A stretch of DNA of 64,000 bases from Portulaca oleracea. Lineage: Eukaryota; Streptophyta; Magnoliopsida; Caryophyllales; Portulacaceae. Numbering within the stretch: the first letter of the stretch is position 1; every line of letters starts with the position of its first letter. The stretch spans positions 12,699,190 to 12,763,189 of the forward strand of contig CM055887.1 in NCBI GenBank assembly GCA_029582165.1, in the 5' to 3' direction. Under the pieces are notes generated by a model. It saw only the letters and a list, made by a program, of their open reading frames with translations, was not told the origin of the DNA and searched no databases. Of this stretch, positions 1-10,666 are shown piece by piece. Made by a program: the position numbers and the translations under genes.

Positions 1-1434
1 TATTTTGTATAGAAGACCATAACTCTTCGTTCCTCTGATGTATCTCAAAATTCTTTTAGTTGCTACGAAGTGAGCTTTACTTGGCTCACTCATGAATCGG
101 GAGACGATGCTAACCGCATGAACAATGTCTGGTCGAGTGTTTGTTAGATATATTAATGAGCCAACCAGACTTCTATAGAGTGATCCATCCACCCTTTCCT
201 TGTCATCATTTTTGGAGAGTTTCTCATTTGTGGCCATAGGGGTTGATATCGGCTTGCAATCCAACATATTGAACTTTTGAAGAAGATCTTCAATATATTT
301 TTCTTGAGAGATGAAGATCTCACCTGGCCTTTGCTTCACTTGCATCCCGAGAAAGTACTTCATTAGGCCCAAATCTGTCATCTCAAATTCAGCCATCATA
401 TCCTTCTTGAAATCTTGAATCATCCTTTGATTTGTGCCCGTGTATATAAGATCATCAACATAGAGGCACAAAATTAGAAGATCTTTACCTTGGGTCTTGA
501 CATATAGAGATGGCTCACTTGGACTCTTTTTGAATCCGCTATGAAGGAGATACCCGTCGATTTTACTATTCCAAGCTCGTGGTGCTTGTTTGAGACCGTA
601 GAGTGCTTTCCTGAGTCGATATACTTTGTTTTCTTCTCCTTCAATCACGTACCCTTGGGATTGCTCCACATATACTTCTTCTTCAAGCTCGCCATTTAGA
701 AATGCTGACTTGACATCTAGCTGATATACTTGAAGTTTTAGTTGTGCTGCAATGGCAAGTACAGTTCTTATAGTCTCCATGCGTACTACTAGAGCAAATG
801 TTTCGTTGAAGTCAATTCCTGGTTGCTGTGAGTACCCTTTGGCAACCAATCGAGCCTTGTAATTATGTATTGAGCCATCCTCGTTATATTTGATCTTGTA
901 GACCCACTTGAGCCCAATGACATCTTTATCTTGAGGCTTCTCCACTAGCTGCCATGTGTCATTTTTCTCGATCATTTTGATTTCCTGATCCATAGCCTCG
1001 ATCCATTTCTCATCTTGTGATGCTTCTTGAAATGTTGCTGGCTCGCTGGCGAAGAATGCTGTAATCACTTGGCCACACTCGTAATCTTGCAGATAAGCAG
1101 GTGGACGTCTTTCTCGTTGAGACCTCCGAGTTGGCTGTGGAGAGTCGCTTGACTCCATAGTAGGAGGTGGTGCGCTAGCTCCATGAGGAGATGGAGTTGA
1201 AGATGGACTGTTGTCACTGGGTCTTCCTTCTCTAATTTCTTGAATGTGATGGTCTTCATGTGTTGACTTTTGGTCTGTGTCTTTTGGCCATCTCCATTGG
1301 GATGCTTCATCAAATATGACATCTCTTGAAATAATTACCTTCTTTGTTTCTGGATTATAGAGGCGGTATCCTTTCGACTCTGCGCTATAGCCAATGAAGA
1401 TGCACTTTTCGCCTTTGCCATCCAGATTTCCCGA
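1..1434 (-). pseudogene. copia reverse transcriptase region (partial)
   Basis: Minus-strand translation in the frame ending at base 1 reads as copia reverse transcriptase. It includes LKWVYKIKYNEDGS, YKARLVAKGYSQ, LDVKSAFLNGELEEEVY, the catalytic YVDD box (LCLYVDDLIYTG) and ILRYIRGTKSYGLLYK at the edge. This frame differs from that of the integrase, placing a frameshift near 1433. Between the two domains lies the linker with GEKCIFIGYSAESKGYRL. I saw no further stop in this frame, but the RNase H domain is outside the window. Confidence 0.9.
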
Positions 1435-2309
1435 TTCTCTTTTGGGATGTGTGAGTATGCTATGCAACCGAATACTTTGAGATGATCGACCTTTGGCTTC
1501 CTCCTGAACCACGCTTCATATGGTGTTCTGTTTGGAACTGCCTTTGTGGGAGACCGGTTGAGAATGTAGACGGCTGTGTTTACTGCTTCCGCCCAAAAGT
1601 TCTTTGGAACATTTTTACTTTGCAACATGCTGCGGGCCATCTCAACTATTGTTCTGTTCTTCCTCTCTGCAACTCCATTTTTTTGTGGAGTGCGTCTTAC
1701 TGTGAGCTCCCTTTTGATGCCGTGTTTTCGACAGTAATCATCGAACACATTCTGATGGAATTTTCTCCCACGATCTGTCCTCAATATTTTGATATTGTGC
1801 CCACTTTGTTTTTCCGTGAGGGCCTTGAATTGTTGGAAATATGAGAACGCTTCTGACTTTTGTTCAAGGAAGTACACCCACATCATGCGAGTGTAGTCAT
1901 CCACGAACAATAAAAAGTATCTTTTGCCACCCAGGCTAGGATTACGTGTTGGACCCCAAATATCGGCATGGACCAGCTGTAGGGGGGCTTTAGCTTTCCA
2001 CGTGGTTTTAGTGAATGGTAATCTATGCATCTTTCCCATTATGCAGCCCTCACATATATTCCTTTTGTTTTCTATTGTGGGCAAACCAATAATCATGTTC
2101 TTTCGCTTCAAGACTTTAAGACTGTCAAGGTTTAGATGGCCATACCTTTGATGCCATAAGGTTGTGGCATCCGTGATGGAGCTGAGGGCCACTTTCTCCT
2201 TCGTTGGCATTGATAAAGGGAAAATCCTGTTGGGCTCCATTGCGATAGATGCTATCACTTGGTGTATCCTCTTGTCAATTATGATGTATCTATCGTCATC
2301 AAAGTTCAC
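1335..2309 (-). pseudogene. copia integrase segment
   Basis: The segment has a GAG-pre-integrase zinc finger (LWHQRYGHLNLDSL then CEGCIMGKMHRLPF) and an integrase core with VHADIWGP, FVDDYTRMMWVYFL and TPQKNGVAERKNRTIVEMAR. It is in the same frame as the gag segment upstream. The two are separated by one TAA where related elements read QLLEKGYQV, so a Glu-to-stop change is likely. Its last residues are out of frame because of the frameshift near 1433. It should insert element cDNA, but this copy is broken. Confidence 0.92.
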
Positions 2310-2321
2310 CTGATAGCCTTT

Positions 2322-3590
2322 TTAAAGGAGTTGGCCCACACTTAGGAGATTATGAGCTAGCCCAAGTACGTAAAGGACGTCTTGAATATACTTGGTCGAG
2401 CCGTTTTTTGCCTTTACTGCGATTGTTCCTTTGCCGGCGGCTTCACGTGTTCTCCCATCACCAAGCGTGATGTTGGATTTTATGTCTTCATTCAGCTCCA
2501 CGAAGGAATCTCGATTTCCCGTCATATGGTTGGAACAACCGCTATCCACGTACCATGAGTCTTGTGCTTCTTGCGTGGCGTTCAGACATGAGTAGAATAC
2601 GTTTTCACTTGGGTCGCCTTTCTCCGTGAAGTTGGCCTCATCCCGTTGTCGGTTCCTACAGTCTTGTACATGATGTATGTGCCATGTACATTTCTTGCAT
2701 TTGAACCGACAATCCATTGTATCATGGTTAGACATCTTGCATATCTTACAGTATGGGCTTGATCTTTGATCTCCATGAGTTCCTTGATTCTTGTAATTTC
2801 CTCTTCCCTTGCCACGGTTATTGGATAGTGTCTTCCTACCATGACTATTCTCCTTTTTATTCTCATGGTTGGAGAATTTTAATTTGGCTTGAAAAGCCTG
2901 CTCTAGTGGTTGGTGTGTGAATCTACGCATTCTCTCCTCATGTGCTTGGAGAGACCCTGCTAACTCGGTGAGGGTGAGCGTAGATAGATCTTTGGATTCT
3001 TCTATTGCAGCCACTATATGATCAAACTTTGGTGGAAGGCTCCTTAGTACATTTTGTATCACCTTCTTATCTTCGATCATGTCACCATATATTCTAATTT
3101 TATTTACTATGCTAGTGACACGATCGAAGTATGCTTGAATTGTTTCATCCTCCTTCATCAATAAGGTATCGAAATCCTTCCACAAAGTTTGAAGTTTAAT
3201 GGATATTACCTTGTCAGTGCCATGGTATGCCTCCTTCAAGATTGTCCAAGCCTCCTTGGCCGTTGTTGCAGCCATAATTCGAGGGAAGATTGTTGGAGTG
3301 ATTGCTTGATAGACGTGTTGAAGGGCCGTAATATCTCTCTTGTAATTCTCTTGATATAGTGCCTCCTTACTTTCATCCCATGATGATTTTTCCTCTTCAT
3401 CTGACTTTTCTTCTCCATCCTTCTTCTTTTCTTTTGCATCCTTCTTCTCCTTCTTAGATGGTTTATCATGTCCTTTTTCTACCACATCCCATAAACCTTG
3501 CGCCATGAAGAATGTTTTCATTTGAATACTCCACATTTGATAATTCTCCCCATCAAATATGGGTGGCCTCAAATGTGGCTCTGATACCAC
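2322..3590 (-). pseudogene. copia gag and protease segment
   Basis: The segment begins with PHLRPPIFDGENYQMW, the usual start of a copia gag, followed by a UBN2-type gag core. A CX2CX4HX4C-like zinc knuckle is degenerate (CKICKMSNHDTMDC). The aspartic protease core reads YVDSGCSNHMTG, and the segment ends LAHNLLSVGQLL before a stop. The open frame reaches back through the primer site as far as a GTG, but no ATG precedes GENYQMW, so the original start codon seems lost or unusual. It is damaged by the stop at 2322-2324. Confidence 0.9.
3578..3589 (-). other. primer-binding site (initiator Met tRNA type)
   Basis: The minus strand reads TGGTATCAGAGC one base after the LTR. This is the standard plant copia primer site complementary to the 3' end of initiator tRNA-Met. 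Confidence 0.93.
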
Positions 3591-3923
3591 TGTTAGGTTT
3601 TTGGGTGTTGGAAGGTAGAAGTGTTTTATGGAGATGGAGGAAGGATTGTATTAAGGAGAAACTTTTCTTATTGATGGAGAGAGAATTGCTTACAACTCTT
3701 TGTTGTTGATTGATGCAAATGAAAACCCCACCACCTATATTTATACTTGTAGAAAGGAGGTGGTGGTAGGAAAAATCTAGAAAAGAAAAATCTAGAAAGG
3801 AAGGATCTAGAGCATGCTACAACTCTACAACAATATATCTCCTCTAAATTATCTAGATTTTTCTTGAAGATTTTTCTAGTATTTCTCTACAAGATTTTTC
3901 TAGATTATTCATTACTTTTAACA
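3591..3923 (-). repeat. 5' LTR of the copia element
   Basis: The 333-bp segment begins TGTTAGG and ends TTTTAACA, giving TGTTA/TAACA inverted ends. The inner border sits against the primer site. It contains CACCTATATTTATACTTG (3731-3748), whose reverse complement holds a TATAAATA promoter box. The partner LTR is outside the window, so the outer border rests on the TG...CA ends only. Confidence 0.85.
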
Positions 3924-5147
3924 ATTTGCAATTATAGGATTGGTCAATGGACTATGGTTCCTTGACACCACAGCTGTAGATACTTTGTAGTGCATGCTCA
4001 GATTATGTCATTAGTTGGAAATTTGATTGGTGCAAGGGAGTTCCAGTTTGAGCAGTCCATGCCTTGTTCTTCCTTGAAGTCGTCCAACTCTTTACTGATT
4101 CATTGATTCAACCCTTTTTTTTAGCTGAACGGGGTGACATTTGATGTCTTTTTCAGTAACCATAGACAGACTAACATGCAATGCCAATGAGTGATCATGG
4201 ACTACAGAGACTAAGCATACCAAACCAGTTCCCTGGATTCCACGAGACACTCCACTTTGGCTCCTTGAAACATGTTTATGTAGAGTGTCAGTTTAGATTT
4301 TCATCATATTTCAGCTTTTCACCATGTGTTGCAGATCCTGAAGTTCTATGAAGCAAACAAATAGTCTCTTTCCTGATGTCTAGAAACCTTACTGCCAATG
4401 TTCATATTTTTCATCTTATTACGCCATAATTCACATATTTAAAATTTTGGCCTCCACCACATTCCCTGAACTATTTATTCTTCATCCCCCCCCCCCCCCC
4501 TAAAAAAAAGGGGGCCAAAGCACACACAAGGCTACATATTATCATCACATTTAGGTTAATTACTGATAAGTTGATGAAGTCTCTATGAACTCTTATCTTT
4601 GTGTACTCTCAAAACAGTCAGAGGTTTGTCAGAGGAGCTTAGTTAGATTCATGAAAACAGCCCTTAAACATCAACTCTTGAATTGGTTTTGGTATACAGT
4701 TACCTTTATTAAGGCATCCTTTTGTAATTTTGGTATCCATCTAGGCCTCTTACCAGTCCTCTTTTCAAATGGATACAGCCTGTACCGCATTTGTTCATAT
4801 TATTTAAGATAAACGAGAGCTGAGCAAAGCATTTGCAGGGGGTAAAAACAATCTAGCTGTAAAAAAATTAAAGCAAAGGGTACTGCAGAAAGGGTTCAGC
4901 AGTGCTTAGGATCAGATTTCAGTAATCCGTAAGTATCCTCAGGGATATATATTATGTACATAATGAGTGTTAAAATATGATCACTAAATTGCTCTTATAG
5001 AATTGTCAATGGCCATGATACTAACAGAAAGGACAACACAAGAGCAACATAACAACAAGGCTATTCTGATACCTGGCAGGGTATAGGAAGGCCAAAGATG
5101 TGTCATGCGATCGTGTCTGTGCCCATACATGGGCAAGTTAAGCTTTC
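3924..5147. other. no gene seen
   Basis: I find no coding, RNA or transposon signature here. The stretch is AT-rich with a poly(C) run near 4488-4500 directly followed by a run of A. Short open frames look like chance. Confidence 0.5.
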
Positions 5148-6226
5148 AATATTTTTGTGGTCTCAAGTATACAACATGGGATAGTTTTGGAGCAATTAAA
5201 ATCATCATTTTCACAGAGCAATTAAAATCATTATGTTCAATGTAGAGAATTGGATAAATATTCAGGAGAAGGCTAAGATTCGACTTAGGCACTGTTCTAT
5301 GAAGCAACTAGCATAAGAAAAAAAAAAGGTGAAGGTGAAGGTGAAGGTGAGTTACGCTCTACAACTTCTGTCATGAGGTACTGGGAGCTGCACGTCAACA
5401 ATGAGCCCAGCTTATATGTTTGATCCACAACAGGTCATAATGCCTACATTTCCATTTACACTTCACTGTGATAACATTTTTTGAAATGAAGGTATAATTT
5501 TGTGGCAAAGTATCATCACAGTGATTTTATTTGAGATGCATGGGAATCAAATATTGACATACGGTAACTGCAATTTAGGGGATTACTTTCTGACAGTTGT
5601 TTTACATTCATTTGTCTCTCTGTCGAGGTCTCTTACATTATCCTTGGTACTTGTTTTCATGAAAGAACTAGAAAATATTGTGAATCTAAAGCATAGTAAC
5701 TATTGGAGTGGCAAAAATGCATTATTCCTTCTAACAAGCATTGAGCTACAACACTAGAAATCTTCTTGTTAAGGCATCTATCTTCATATTTGTACAGCTG
5801 TATAGTAATTCATTTCTAAGTTTCACATCAGAAAGACCAGCTCACAACGCTGGATTTCACAGCACATAGCTGGTCTAATGTGCCTGACTCAAGAGCAAAC
5901 ATATGGCAGAAGAGGAACAATATCTTTTTAGTATCTTTTGTCACAAAGCACAGAAGTTGTAAACTAGTAAGTGATCATTATTTCGTGGAAATGTTGACTC
6001 AAATTTGAAGGTGGATAAACTGAACTTTCATCATAGGAGGAAACAAACACCATTCATAAGTTTTTTAAAGTGTGCACTTGGAACCCTTATTTGCATAAAC
6101 TAAATGTCGTCAGTGATAATAATTAGGAAACAAAAAAAAAAAGAAAAAAGTATCTGCACCAGCCGGGAATCGAACCCGGGTCTGTACCGTGGCAGGGTAC
6201 TATTCTACCACTAGACCACTGGTGCT
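5148..6226 (-). repeat. left arm of large inverted duplication
   Basis: This segment is the inverted, diverged copy of about 8821-10128. Matching landmarks in reverse order include the GTGGTCTCAAGTATACAACATG end, the AGAGAATTGGATAAATATTC block, the CTTATATGTTTGATC block, the CCTCTCTGTCGAGGTCTC block and a tRNA-Gly at the inner end. Each arm carries its tRNA pointing away from the centre of its own arm. The right arm is longer because of small insertions. Confidence 0.85.
6155..6225 (-). tRNA. tRNA-Gly (GCC)
   Basis: The 71-nt cloverleaf reads GCACCAG...CTGGTGC plus A on the minus strand. The anticodon loop CTGCCAC has anticodon GCC, the T-loop has GGGTTCGATTCCC, and the A-box is TAGTGGTAGA. 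It is identical in sequence to the plus-strand copy at 8822. No intron is present. The intact acceptor, anticodon and T stems suggest a functional gene. Confidence 0.97.
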
Positions 6227-6455
6227 TGTTAGAATGGCGACAGTTATCTTGTTAATTTAATAAAATCTCTGCATTTCAAACTGATAATATCTTGGAGGGA
6301 ACTTTTTTAGTTGTCAAAAGGGAACATAATACATTTGTATTCTAAGTGAATATAATAAAGAACTGTACCATCAAATGCAATGAACATCAGGTGGTGCTTT
6401 TGCGAATCATCAAATGCAACTAAGTTCAGTTTAAGTTTTCGTTAATCATCATAGT

Positions 6456-6566
6456 GGTTGGTGAATTGCAGGGCAATTCTCCTTTGGCATGACAAGGGAG
6501 TATACCTATGCATGCATGGTTTGCACGTCACATGCCAAAGGAGAATTGCACTGTTATTCACCAACC
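6456..6566 (-). ncRNA. MIR399: MIR399 hairpin, copy 1 (intact, minus strand)
   Basis: Near-perfect stem. Read on the minus strand, the 3' arm at 6469-6489 begins TGCCAAAGGAGAATTGC and ends CCTG. From recall this matches the common rice-type miR399 sequence. The opposing arm reads GTGCAATTCTCCTTTGGCA, like known miR399 star strands. Read on the plus strand the hairpin would give a product with a mismatch near the 3' end. The minus orientation is also supported by a TATA box at 6629-6636 and a P1BS site at 6682-6689 upstream. miR399 is known to silence PHO2/UBC24 during phosphate starvation. Confidence 0.9.
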
Positions 6567-6628
6567 CTTTACCTCGCATTTGTTTCTAAGACTGCTTGCC
6601 CCAAGAAAGGCATAAACTCAGACTTGTA

Positions 6629-6689
6629 TTTATATGCTAATCAGCTTAGACGGCTATAATGAGATATTCCTAGAACTGGTGGCATATGC
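6629..6689 (-). promoter_or_regulatory. TATA box and P1BS site of MIR399 copy 1
   Basis: The minus strand has TATAAATA at 6629-6636, about 63 nt upstream of the hairpin. The palindrome GCATATGC, which fits GNATATNC, lies at 6682-6689. P1BS is the known binding site of PHR1-type factors that induce MIR399 under phosphate shortage. The same pair with the same spacing recurs at the other minus-strand copies. Confidence 0.7.
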
Positions 6690-6727
6690 TAGGACCCTGG
6701 TATAATGAGAATGTGTATGTCGCTTTT

Positions 6728-6985
6728 TGGAGACCCAAGCCATTATAAACACCACAATATGGGTGTCAAAGGCCGATGTGGGACAACTCAACACGCCCCC
6801 CTCACCACAAGGCGCAGACAACTGCGGGCGCGACCCCAACATCAATGACCCTTGCTCTGATACCATGTTAAATAATGGACTTAAGCGCAATTCGACCCCA
6901 AAAGCTAGCTTAGGAGGTTGAGGCATACAAGTCATTATAAACACCACAATATGGGTGTCAAAGACCGATGTGGGACAACTCAACA
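6728..6985 (-). mobile_element. TRIM-type miniature LTR retroelement, 3' side truncated
   Basis: A 120-bp LTR (6866-6985; TGTTAA...CTCAACA) is followed on the minus strand by a perfect primer site TGGTATCAGAGC (6854-6865). After about 60 bp of interior comes a partial second LTR (about 6728-6793) that shares CATTATAAACACCACAATAT and the GTGGGACAACTCAACA end. No coding sequence is present. The homologous position near 10680 in the next duplication unit lacks it, so it inserted after that duplication or was lost there. Confidence 0.8.
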
Positions 6986-7242
6986 ATATGGATGGTTGTG
7001 AGGTGAACTTAATGTCCACTAAGAGATGGAAAGTAACGTCTGCTAATATCGCTTGAGTATGTCAATTAAAGTATTGAATAGCAAGTTATTGTTGACTGAG
7101 AACTTTCAAATATTCCCATATGAATACTTTTATGCCTATCTCTGGATGTTTAAAAGCAGGTTATACATTGTTGACAGAGAATTTTTCGAAAAGCATTAGA
7201 ACATACTCTAGGATCTTTGTGGCTATGCTAAATATATAGGTA

Positions 7243-7250
7243 GCATATGC
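7243..7250. promoter_or_regulatory. P1BS-like site GCATATGC
   Basis: Palindromic GNATATNC match in the shared intergenic region between hairpin copies 1 and 2, about 490 bp upstream of copy 2. Confidence 0.5.
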
Positions 7251-7478
7251 TGCATTAGTAAAAAGAAGGGGGTGTTATTATTAAGAATTTTGAATACTTG
7301 TGTGCATCTATAGTAGTGTTTATATGCCTTCAAGAGGGAAAAAGTTGTAGAGAAAGAGATCAGAAGCATTTTTAACACATAAAGAGACAAGTATCAGTAA
7401 AGGAAATATTCTGATTTTTCTTTTTTTTCCATTGTTGAGATCGGATCAGTGAGAGCACAGTACGCTGATCTTGTCCAA

Positions 7479-7486
7479 GAATATCC
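7479..7486 (+). promoter_or_regulatory. P1BS-like site GAATATCC upstream of MIR399 copy 2
   Basis: The site fits GNATATNC and lies about 255 bp upstream of the plus-strand hairpin at 7740. Related sites lie upstream of the other plus-strand copies (11421, 15479). Confidence 0.6.
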
Positions 7487-7739
7487 TTTCTATATGAAAC
7501 ATTTTCATTACAATTATTTATGAAATTGAGGGCAATAAAATCCTTTCTCTGATTGTAAAGAAGCATATTTGAATATAATTTTACTAGTAATATTTATTCT
7601 GTATTTCAGCAGTTCAGCTTCATGGACAAGTCATATAGCTTATGAGAGTATTTTCACAGCTAAACATTTGGAGTTACTCTTTTTTTCCTAAGAATTGGAT
7701 ATATGACTTGAAGGAAATCCAAAGCATGGTTTCCTTGGA

Positions 7740-7900
7740 ACAAGGTAATACAAGGTGATTGCATGGATGCATTACGGGGCAATTACTCTGTTGGCAGTCG
7801 ACCACTCTTCTTTAAGTCCTGAAATGCGGACAGAGTAAATCTACTGCCAAAGGAGATTTGCCCCGCAATGTCACCATGAAATCACCTTGTATTACCTTGG
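7740..7900 (+). ncRNA. MIR399: MIR399 hairpin, copy 2 (intact, plus strand, miR399d-like)
   Basis: A long stem of about 160 nt. The outer arms AAGGTAATACAAGGTGATT and its complement pair at the base. The mature-strand candidate at 7845-7865 lies in the 3' arm and begins TGCCAAAGGAGATTTGCC. From recall it is the same as Arabidopsis miR399d over all 21 nt. The star arm is GGGCAATTACTCTGTTGGCA (from 7777). P1BS-like sites lie upstream at 7243 and 7479. It is head to head with copy 1. Confidence 0.93.
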
Positions 7901-8010
7901 CTTTCTGTTGAAGCTGAAGGTTGGTCTATGCATGCTCTGTGAGGCTTTTACTGTCACATGCTGTAGGGGGGCATACTATCAGTGTATTACATTGACTCTG
8001 GTCTGCCTAT

Positions 8011-8516
8011 AGTGGCATATCTAGGATTTTTTTCTCTATGAGGTCCGACTTATATGGAGAGTACTTTCTATATATTTTTTTCGTGGTTCAACTACACTTA
8101 CTAGTTCTACCTTCATCGTCAATGGCAGTTTCAAGGTACAAAAGATGTAACTATGTCAAATGTTATCTTTGTACATTAATATTTACAGAGTAAAGAATAT
8201 GATCAATTTATTAGAAGCATTCACTGTCGAACTAACATAAATAGCATGATAAACCATAAATTACTATATTTTTGTATCGTATGTCATAATAATATTAAGA
8301 TGTCAATGAGAAAAGTAACATTAATATGTCTCTTAGTGAAACTTTTAACCTTTAAACATAGTAATTTATAGAGTACGACATCAAAGCATAATTTTTTATG
8401 GGGTCCAATTAACATAAATATATACTTTTACCTAATAATTATATAGGTATATAATTGATCTTGTTTTTTTCAACGGAGTCTATGAACCCCATACTTTACA
8501 AAGTGGCTCTGCCACT
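8011..8516. mobile_element. non-autonomous DNA transposon, AGTGGC family
   Basis: Left end AGTGGCATATCTAGGATT. Right end, read inward, AGTGGCAGAGCCACTTTG. These ends resemble the larger element at 34018-35689 (AGTGGCGGATCCAGGATT). No open frame is present. I could not identify a clear target duplication, so the superfamily is left open. Confidence 0.55.
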
Positions 8517-8820
8517 GTCCACCTAGCAAGATAGACCCAACTCTCAATGTATATGACCATGCAAGTACTTAAAAATGTTAAAATGATTTGGTTTGAAAGA
8601 GGGGGAGGAGTTTAAAATGTTTAATACTCAAGATTGGAGATCACAAATTGAATTATCTTTGTTTGAAAAAAGAATTGGATTGCTTATTATATTTCACTCA
8701 AAATACAAATGTATCATGTTCCCCTTTTGGGCTTTTGACAGCTAAGAAAGTTCACTCCAAAAATTTCAGTTTGAACTGCAAATGTTTTTAAAATCATCAA
8801 TAATTCTCATCATATCAATA

Positions 8821-10128
8821 AGCACCAGTGGTCTAGTGGTAGAATAGTACCCTGCCACGGTACAGACCCGGGTTCGATTCCCGGCTGGTGCAAATTAATT
8901 TTTCTTTTTTTTCTATCACTAACGACATTTTGTTTGTGCAAATCAGGGTGCCAAGTGCACACTTTAAAAAACTTATTAATGGTCTTGATTTCCTTCTACG
9001 ATGAAAGTTCAGTTTATCAACCTTCAAATTTGAGTCAGCATTTCCAGGACCCAGGTAACAGTGATCACTTACTAGTTTACAAGTTACAACTTATGTACTT
9101 AGTGACAAAAGATACTTATTTCAGCATTTATTGAACTTGGTGAGCTGATTTTAAAGTGTTCACCTCGATCATCAGTTGAATACAATGGATCCTAGTTTAC
9201 TTTGCTAAGATATATATGCAGTAAGTATGTGAACTGTGGTGCTGATACATATTCACAGTAATTATATGAATATACATGTTTGCAGTGGGGATCAAATTTA
9301 CTGTATTAATTCACAGTAACATGGCAAGAGAATCTCAGTGTTCCAATTCTGTAATGGAAAATGATGATGCTCAACTCTCACTTTCCAAGTGTTTCACTTC
9401 TGCCATATACATTGCTCTTGAGCCAGCCATGTATGTGCCGTGAAATCAAGAGTTGTGCGCTGGTCTTTCTGATGTGAAACTTAGAAATGAATTACTATAC
9501 AGTTGTGCAAATATGAATATGCCTTAAGAAGAAGATTCCCAGTATTGTAGCTCAATGCTTGTTAAAAGGAATAATGCATTTTTGCCACTCCAATAGTTAC
9601 TATGCTTTAGATGCACAATATTTTCTAGTTCTTTCATGGAAACAAGTACAAGGATAATGCAAGAGACCTCGACAGAGAGACAAATGAATGTACAAAAACG
9701 GTCAGAAAGTAATCCCCTAAATTGCAGTCACCGTATGTTCGTATTTGATTCCCACGCATCTCAAATCAAATAACTGTGATGATACTTTGGCACAAAATTA
9801 TACATTCATTTCAAAAATGTTATCACAGAAGTGTAAATGGAAATGTAGGCATCATGACTTGTTGGGGATCAAACATATAAGCTGGGCTCACTGTTGACAT
9901 GCAGCTACCTATACCTCATGACAGAAGTTGTAGGGTAACTCACCTTCACCTTTATTTTTTCTTATGCTAGTTGCTTCAAAGAAAAGTGCCTAAGCGGCTT
10001 CTTAGCATTCTCCTGAATATTTATCCGATTCTCTACATTGAACAAAATGATTTTAATTGCTCTGTGAAAATGATGATTTTAATTGCTCCAAGATTACCCC
10101 ATGTTGTATACTTGAGACCACAAAAATA
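8821..10128 (+). repeat. right arm of large inverted duplication
   Basis: Inverted counterpart of 5148-6226, starting at a tRNA-Gly and ending at TGTTGTATACTTGAGACCAC. It carries extra sequence around 9170-9340. The region 6227-8820 between the arms holds MIR399 copies 1 and 2. Confidence 0.85.
8822..8892 (+). tRNA. tRNA-Gly (GCC)
   Basis: 71 nt, GCACCAG...CTGGTGC plus A, anticodon GCC in loop CTGCCAC. B-box GGTTCGATTCC. Same sequence as the minus-strand copy at 6155-6225. It is followed closely by a T-rich stretch (from 8898), a likely RNA polymerase III terminator. Confidence 0.97.
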
Positions 10129-10422
10129 AATTAGGCTGAAGACAGTTACAAGGATTTTTGAATTGAGAGTTGCTAAGGAGAAGAAAGGGAAACTGTAGCT
10201 TACTGAGACCTTTCAAGTGTTAACATGTTACTAATTTTCTTGCCTATTATTCTTGGTGTTTTCCTGCCAAAACTAGTCTTATAGTAGAGTTAGGGTTTGC
10301 AATACTAAATTTGGCAGCTAATGCATAGTGCATGCCAAAGGAAGATCACACTTTTATTTGTTTCTGAGACTGCTTGCTCCAGGAAGGTATGTGGTTTTGG
10401 GCATGACCGCATGATCATAGTG

Positions 10423-10514
10423 ATTGGTGAATTGCAGGGCAATTCTCTGGCATGACAGGGCAATATGCCTATGCATGGAATGCCAAATGAGAATCACACT
10501 GTTATTCGCCAACC
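10423..10514 (-). ncRNA. MIR399: MIR399 hairpin, copy 3 (mature arm damaged)
   Basis: Same family as copy 1. The mature arm (10435-10452 on the minus strand) is only 18 nt, having lost 3 nt inside the CCTTTGG core to give CTCTGG. The opposing arm reads TGCCAAATGAGAATCACAC on the plus strand. The microRNA is unlikely to be functional, although its TATA and P1BS sites are kept. Confidence 0.75.
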
Positions 10515-10571
10515 ATTTCTTTCAATCCTAAGACCGCTTGCTCGCAGATGACAGAAACTTAATTAGACTTG

Positions 10572-10666
10572 TATTTATATGCCAGTGATTGCATTTCTGT
10601 ATTGAGATATTCCAGGAAGTACTAGTGGCATATGCTAAGAGCCTGGTATAATAAGAATGCATATGC
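10572..10666 (-). promoter_or_regulatory. TATA box and two P1BS sites of MIR399 copy 3
   Basis: TATAAATA at 10572-10579 (minus strand), then GCATATGC at 10628-10635 and again at 10659-10666. The first has the same spacing from the TATA box as at copies 1, 5 and 7. Confidence 0.65.

Larger units (their letters stand above)
1..3923 (-). mobile_element. Ty1/copia LTR retrotransposon, 3' part beyond the left edge
   Basis: On the minus strand the order is 5' LTR (3591-3923), tRNA primer site, gag with zinc-knuckle and protease, integrase, then reverse transcriptase. Integrase before reverse transcriptase is the Ty1/copia order. The RNase H end and the 3' LTR lie outside the window, so the target duplication cannot be checked. 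The coding region has an in-frame stop at 2322-2324 and a frameshift near 1433, so it is a decayed copy. Confidence 0.95.

Noticed and set aside
6533..6553. miR399-like strand on the plus strand of hairpin copy 1
   Set aside because: It has a mismatch to known miR399 near the 3' end, whereas the minus strand of the other arm matches fully and has TATA and P1BS sites upstream. I treat this strand as the complement of the star.
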